A DNA stretch of 64,000 nucleotides from Platynereis dumerilii (Eukaryota; Annelida; Polychaeta; Phyllodocida; Nereididae), in the NCBI GenBank assembly GCA_026936325.1, contig JAPTHN010000012.1, positions 24,493,865-24,557,864 on the forward strand. The letters run 5' to 3'. The notes under the pieces were generated by a model that worked only from the letters and a program-made list of their open reading frames with translations, did no database searches and had not been told where the DNA came from. Position numbers and translations under genes: made by a program. Shown here in pieces: positions 60,708 through 64,000 of this stretch; positions within the stretch are counted from its first letter, which is position 1; each line of letters opens with the position of its first letter.

Positions 60708-63700
60708 CACTCTTGCCCAGACCTACCAGATCATTGCAAATGTTTAACCATTTTTCAATACAGATTCTGATACTAGATTAGCCACCTGGAGCCTCTTTTA
60801 AGTGAGACTTCTTTACCATCGGACCTGCTTTAATTTCCAGTGGTGGCAAAAAAATTTCAATTTTCAAGAGAGTGTTTTCCCATGACTTTCCTTGGGTAGA
60901 TGCTGTCATGGATAAATCATTCGTCAGCAGAAACTTACTGTTTGTTGCACAACAAAGTCACAAGAGGTACAATGTAAGAGTGAGATGTCTGACCACAAAA
61001 AAAGATGACATCATCACTTTCTGCACCCAACATCACGCTTTTATGCACAATCTAGCAACAGAATGTCACATCCCACAAAAGCATTTCGGAGTGTCTTTAC
61101 TTGACGCAAAGTGCTGTGCCAACATAGCTTTTATCATGTACCATCAGCATATTCTATGTTGTGCAGGGCGTACCTAGGAAGAAGAATTTTGAAGTAACTC
61201 TTGACATTGAACGAGAAACAGGGTTTATGAGCCCGTCATGACATATTTATGATACATTAGAGAAAAATTAGTAGTTCATATAGAGATATTTTCTTATTAT
61301 ATTTTTTCTGAATGTATTCTCCAAGACTTATATAAACAGCTTTTTTAAAAATTAGGGGTATGTGTACCTTATAAGAAATTGATGACATTCTATAGAATTA
61401 TAGCTTCACTATGAGAATCTAGTAAAAATAAATCTATGTTCTTCCATGCTATTCTATTTGTTGTCTGGTGCTGTCCGATATAATTTTGTTACATTCTAAA
61501 TTTGTTGTATGCTATGGTCTACCAGCACTGCCAGAACAAACACGAGGCATTTCAGCTACAACACTTCTTTATTGGCAACATCACTCCTTTAATTTCATGA
61601 ATAAAACACAAGACTACTTTCTTGGATTGGCTTCATTGGATCTGGCAATAAGTGACTAGTAGTCCAGATCTAATAAGGTTCGAGGCTGGCTTCCTTTGAA
61701 TATTTCACTAGTTCTAAGTTTCTGCCTTGATCTTTTCTTAGTATTTGCTCTGTGTAGTGTGCTTGTTTCATTGAGAATTCATTACTACTAAATTGTTCAA
61801 ATTGTGCTTCAAATCAATTCAGTTTGAAAGAGTAACAAACACTGAAAAATTTCGCAGATAAATCGTTTTCTATGATAATTCTGAGGAAGACTTTCTAAAG
61901 GAGATTCAAACATTCTAACAAGCAGAAGCCATGGATCATAATATTCGAAAAGGAGTTGATTAGAATTCAAATTCATCATCAGTAAAAATGTCCAACTACA
62001 TTGCAACCAGAAAGGCATTTAAAAAGGACAAGATGCATTTAATTAATTCTGCTTTCAATTATTTCATGTCAAAGTCTCATTAAATGGCTAGGCAAGTTTT
62101 TGAACAGAACAAGGCAGGGATTCGCAGATTAATTTTGAAATATCTGAATTAAATTGGCGAGTGTTGTGCATGATATACGGAACCCATTTCCATCCCAGCA
62201 TGCTTTGTTTCACACCGTTGTAGCTTAAAACAATGATAAATGCAGCAATGAACAGATTCCATCCCTCAAATCCTTTGTTAAAAAATGTAATGATATTCTA
62301 CTCACCCAACCAGTAACCCTGCAATTTGGTGCAATTGAAAACCTTAGAGGAAACAGTCTGGAGATGGGTATCAGGTTGTTTTTTTAATCATAAACAGACA
62401 ACATTGCCATTTTAAGGCAATTATCCCTGATTCAGTTCATGGCACTCAGAACGATGGTGAAAAGGTCTCTACTTATTGATGTTGGTTTAATGCTTAAACA
62501 GTACAAACATATGCACGACATTTGACAAACATCCGCAACTGCTAAAGTGTTGTCCAAACAAGCAAGGCTTATAGCAGGTCACCCACCACAAGAACTGCAA
62601 ACAAAATCAGAGAGGAAAAACTCAATAGTGTTCAATGTTCATTTGAAATGCAAAGATCAATAATTGGCCCTGATTACAAATTTAGATGAAGACTTTTTTG
62701 GCAGCTCACCCATTCCACCTTGGCCTATATTCCAGAACACTTGTGCCAGGTAATTTTGGCAAAACGGGCACAGAGTACCAACGACGTCCAATTATTTTGT
62801 ATCATTTCAAGAAAAAACATATTGCATACAATACCCTAAAACCACTTCCTTTTTCTTCAATATGGAATATATTTGAAAATTGACTTAAAATCTGGCAAAA
62901 CATTTAATGTCAGGAGCGTTAGTGATGCAGTGTGATTGATTTGTATCATTTTATACAATTCATTCAGGGTTTCTCAAATTGTGGGGTTAAACAATGAAAA
63001 TGCACAGCTTGTTGAAAACTGTGTGTCATTGTTTTGTTTGCTCTGATGAAACATAAAAACTGCTGCTCTTTCCATTGACTTTTTATCAGGACACATCCTT
63101 GAAACTTGATAAAGTTTCAGCAAAGTCGAACAAGTATTGTCCAATGTTTTGCATTGCCGTTTGAAGGAAACCTGTCAAATTCGCCACCAAAAACGCTAAT
63201 TTCCTTTACCAAAACATTGAAACCAAAGCCCATTTATTTTGCATAGCATTGCAACTGTCTTTTGATTTAAGAAAGCATTGCAACTGTCTTTTGATAAAAA
63301 AGTTAATATCAGCTGGTTAAATGTGTATTGCTGGGACTACACAATACACACATTTCTTGTTCGGAAGTAAAGGTGCTGCACATAAATTAACATTTCCACA
63401 AATTCCCTAGTTAAAATGAAATAAGAATTAAGAATTACAAGAACTATGCATTGTGCAGTGGAAAATCAAGTTTTCATTCACATTAGCCTTTTTTATGCCT
63501 TATTGGTTAAATCTGCTTTTTCAAATACTCATTTCTTCTCCTGCTGTGAATTCCTGGTGCATCAAGCGCAAACGATTGTTTCCCAAATTGGATTAACCAA
63601 AAACATAAGAGAATTTGGTTTGGAAGACAAAAAAAAAAAAAAGTAAAGATAATTTTGGAACAACAATTTCAAGTTCTGAAGAAAGGTAATAACTTGAAGA

Positions 63701-64000
63701 GAGCTTCAGGGTTGATAGAATAAAGTGCTTCATAATGGTGTCGAGCTTCTTCATTCCATCTTGTACCAAACATTATTCTTTCTTGATTTCTGTCATACTT
63801 TTTTAAATAAAGGTAAATGTTGATATAAAGGATGTCTAGAAAGCAATGACATCAAGTTCTAGTCAAACCAAGTACGAATACAGTATCGACTCAATTAACA
63901 GCCCTTCAAATAGGAAGTTTTATTACAGTTACATTCAGTAAATTGATTTTAACTACTTAATTGTTAGATACCTGTCTTTCTTCAGCACTGCTTAAGTTCG

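Larger units (their letters stand above)
58485..62745 (-). repeat. Inverted duplication, right arm
   Basis: This is the mirror of 52120-56910. Landmarks on this side include GCTGGCCTAAGGCCAT near the centre, GAATATTGGATT, AATTGGATTATTCATCACTT and ATTCTCCAAGTAATTGATGC in the middle, CACTTCTTTATTGGCAACAT, and CCACCTTGGCCTATATTCCA at the outer end. It also contains a small Tc1-like MITE (60440-60707) with no counterpart noticed in the left arm. Confidence 0.88.
43028..64000 (-). other. Intron 1 or upstream region of the channel gene
   Basis: The 21 kb upstream of the first visible exon shows no recognisable coding exon on either strand. It holds two non-autonomous transposons (44.48-45.49 and 47.26-48.09 kb), two tRNA-like SINE heads (47.2 and 50.1 kb), a small Tc1-like MITE (60.44 kb) and an inverted duplication (52.1-62.75 kb). 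The stretches 45.5-47.1, 48.1-49.9, 50.2-52.1 and 62.8-64.0 kb look like plain AT-rich sequence. A diverged dup of about 130 bp (near 45540 and 46260) and a 22-bp repeat AGCATTGCAACTGTCTTTTG at 63245/63274 are the only additions. Confidence 0.75.

Noticed and set aside
43028-64000. First coding exon of the channel (PAS cap, LLAPQNTFL-like)
   Set aside because: No minus-strand sequence encoding this motif with a donor in the right phase was found by eye. It is probably beyond the window.
1-64000. CRISPR arrays, bacterial operons, phage genes, rRNA
   Set aside because: Intron structure, microsatellites and composition are those of an animal genome. The tandem repeats seen have no regular spacers.

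Overview
This is a stretch of an AT-rich animal genome. It carries one recognisable protein-coding gene on the minus strand, split into eight visible exons. Together they encode about 540 residues of a voltage-gated potassium channel of the KCNH family, ELK subfamily (related to vertebrate KCNH3/KCNH4/KCNH8 and fly Elk). In transcript order, from high to low coordinates, they encode: the main part of the N-terminal PAS domain (42797-43027), the end of the PAS domain (21287-21424), an acidic and basic linker (12354-12577), S1 to early S2 (7562-7802), S2-S3 (5653-5810), S4-S5 (1816-2041), the pore with filter SVGFGN (997-1200), and S6 with the start of the C-linker (119-318). All splice phases agree, every intron is GT-AG and no exon has a stop. 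The initiator exon would lie above 43027 and was not found. The rest of the C-linker, the cyclic-nucleotide-binding homology domain and the C-terminus lie below position 119, outside the window.

The long microsatellite-rich introns, many MITEs and single-copy ELK gene suggest a marine invertebrate, possibly a deuterostome such as an echinoderm. That is inference; nothing here fixes the species.

Everything else is non-coding and intronic (0.1-42.8 kb), or upstream/intron 1 (43-64 kb), and is dominated by repeats. Four short introns lie at 0.3-7.6 kb. They hold a truncated retroelement tail forming part of a 5' splice site at 1.8 kb, a palindromic MITE at 5.5 kb and an hAT-like MITE at 6.2-6.9 kb. 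The 7.8-21.3 kb region is mostly plain AT-rich intron with two more MITEs and hairpins. The 21.4-42.8 kb intron splits the PAS domain and holds a tandem segmental duplication (about 25.6-34.25 and 34.3-38.7 kb). One copy carries a 1.6 kb transposon whose empty site survives in the other. The same intron holds a 2.66 kb inverted-repeat element sitting in a TATC microsatellite, and a tRNA-derived SINE at 42.2 kb. The 43-52 kb region holds two further non-autonomous DNA transposons and two tRNA-like SINE heads. The 52-63 kb region is an old inverted duplication, with arms of about 4.8 and 4.3 kb around a spacer of about 1.6 kb.

No functional RNA gene, CRISPR array, bacterial-type operon or intact transposase was seen. 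The most unusual observations are the splice donor built partly from a retroelement, the occupied/empty transposon pair in the tandem duplication, the large inverted duplication, and several elements defined here only by their ends.
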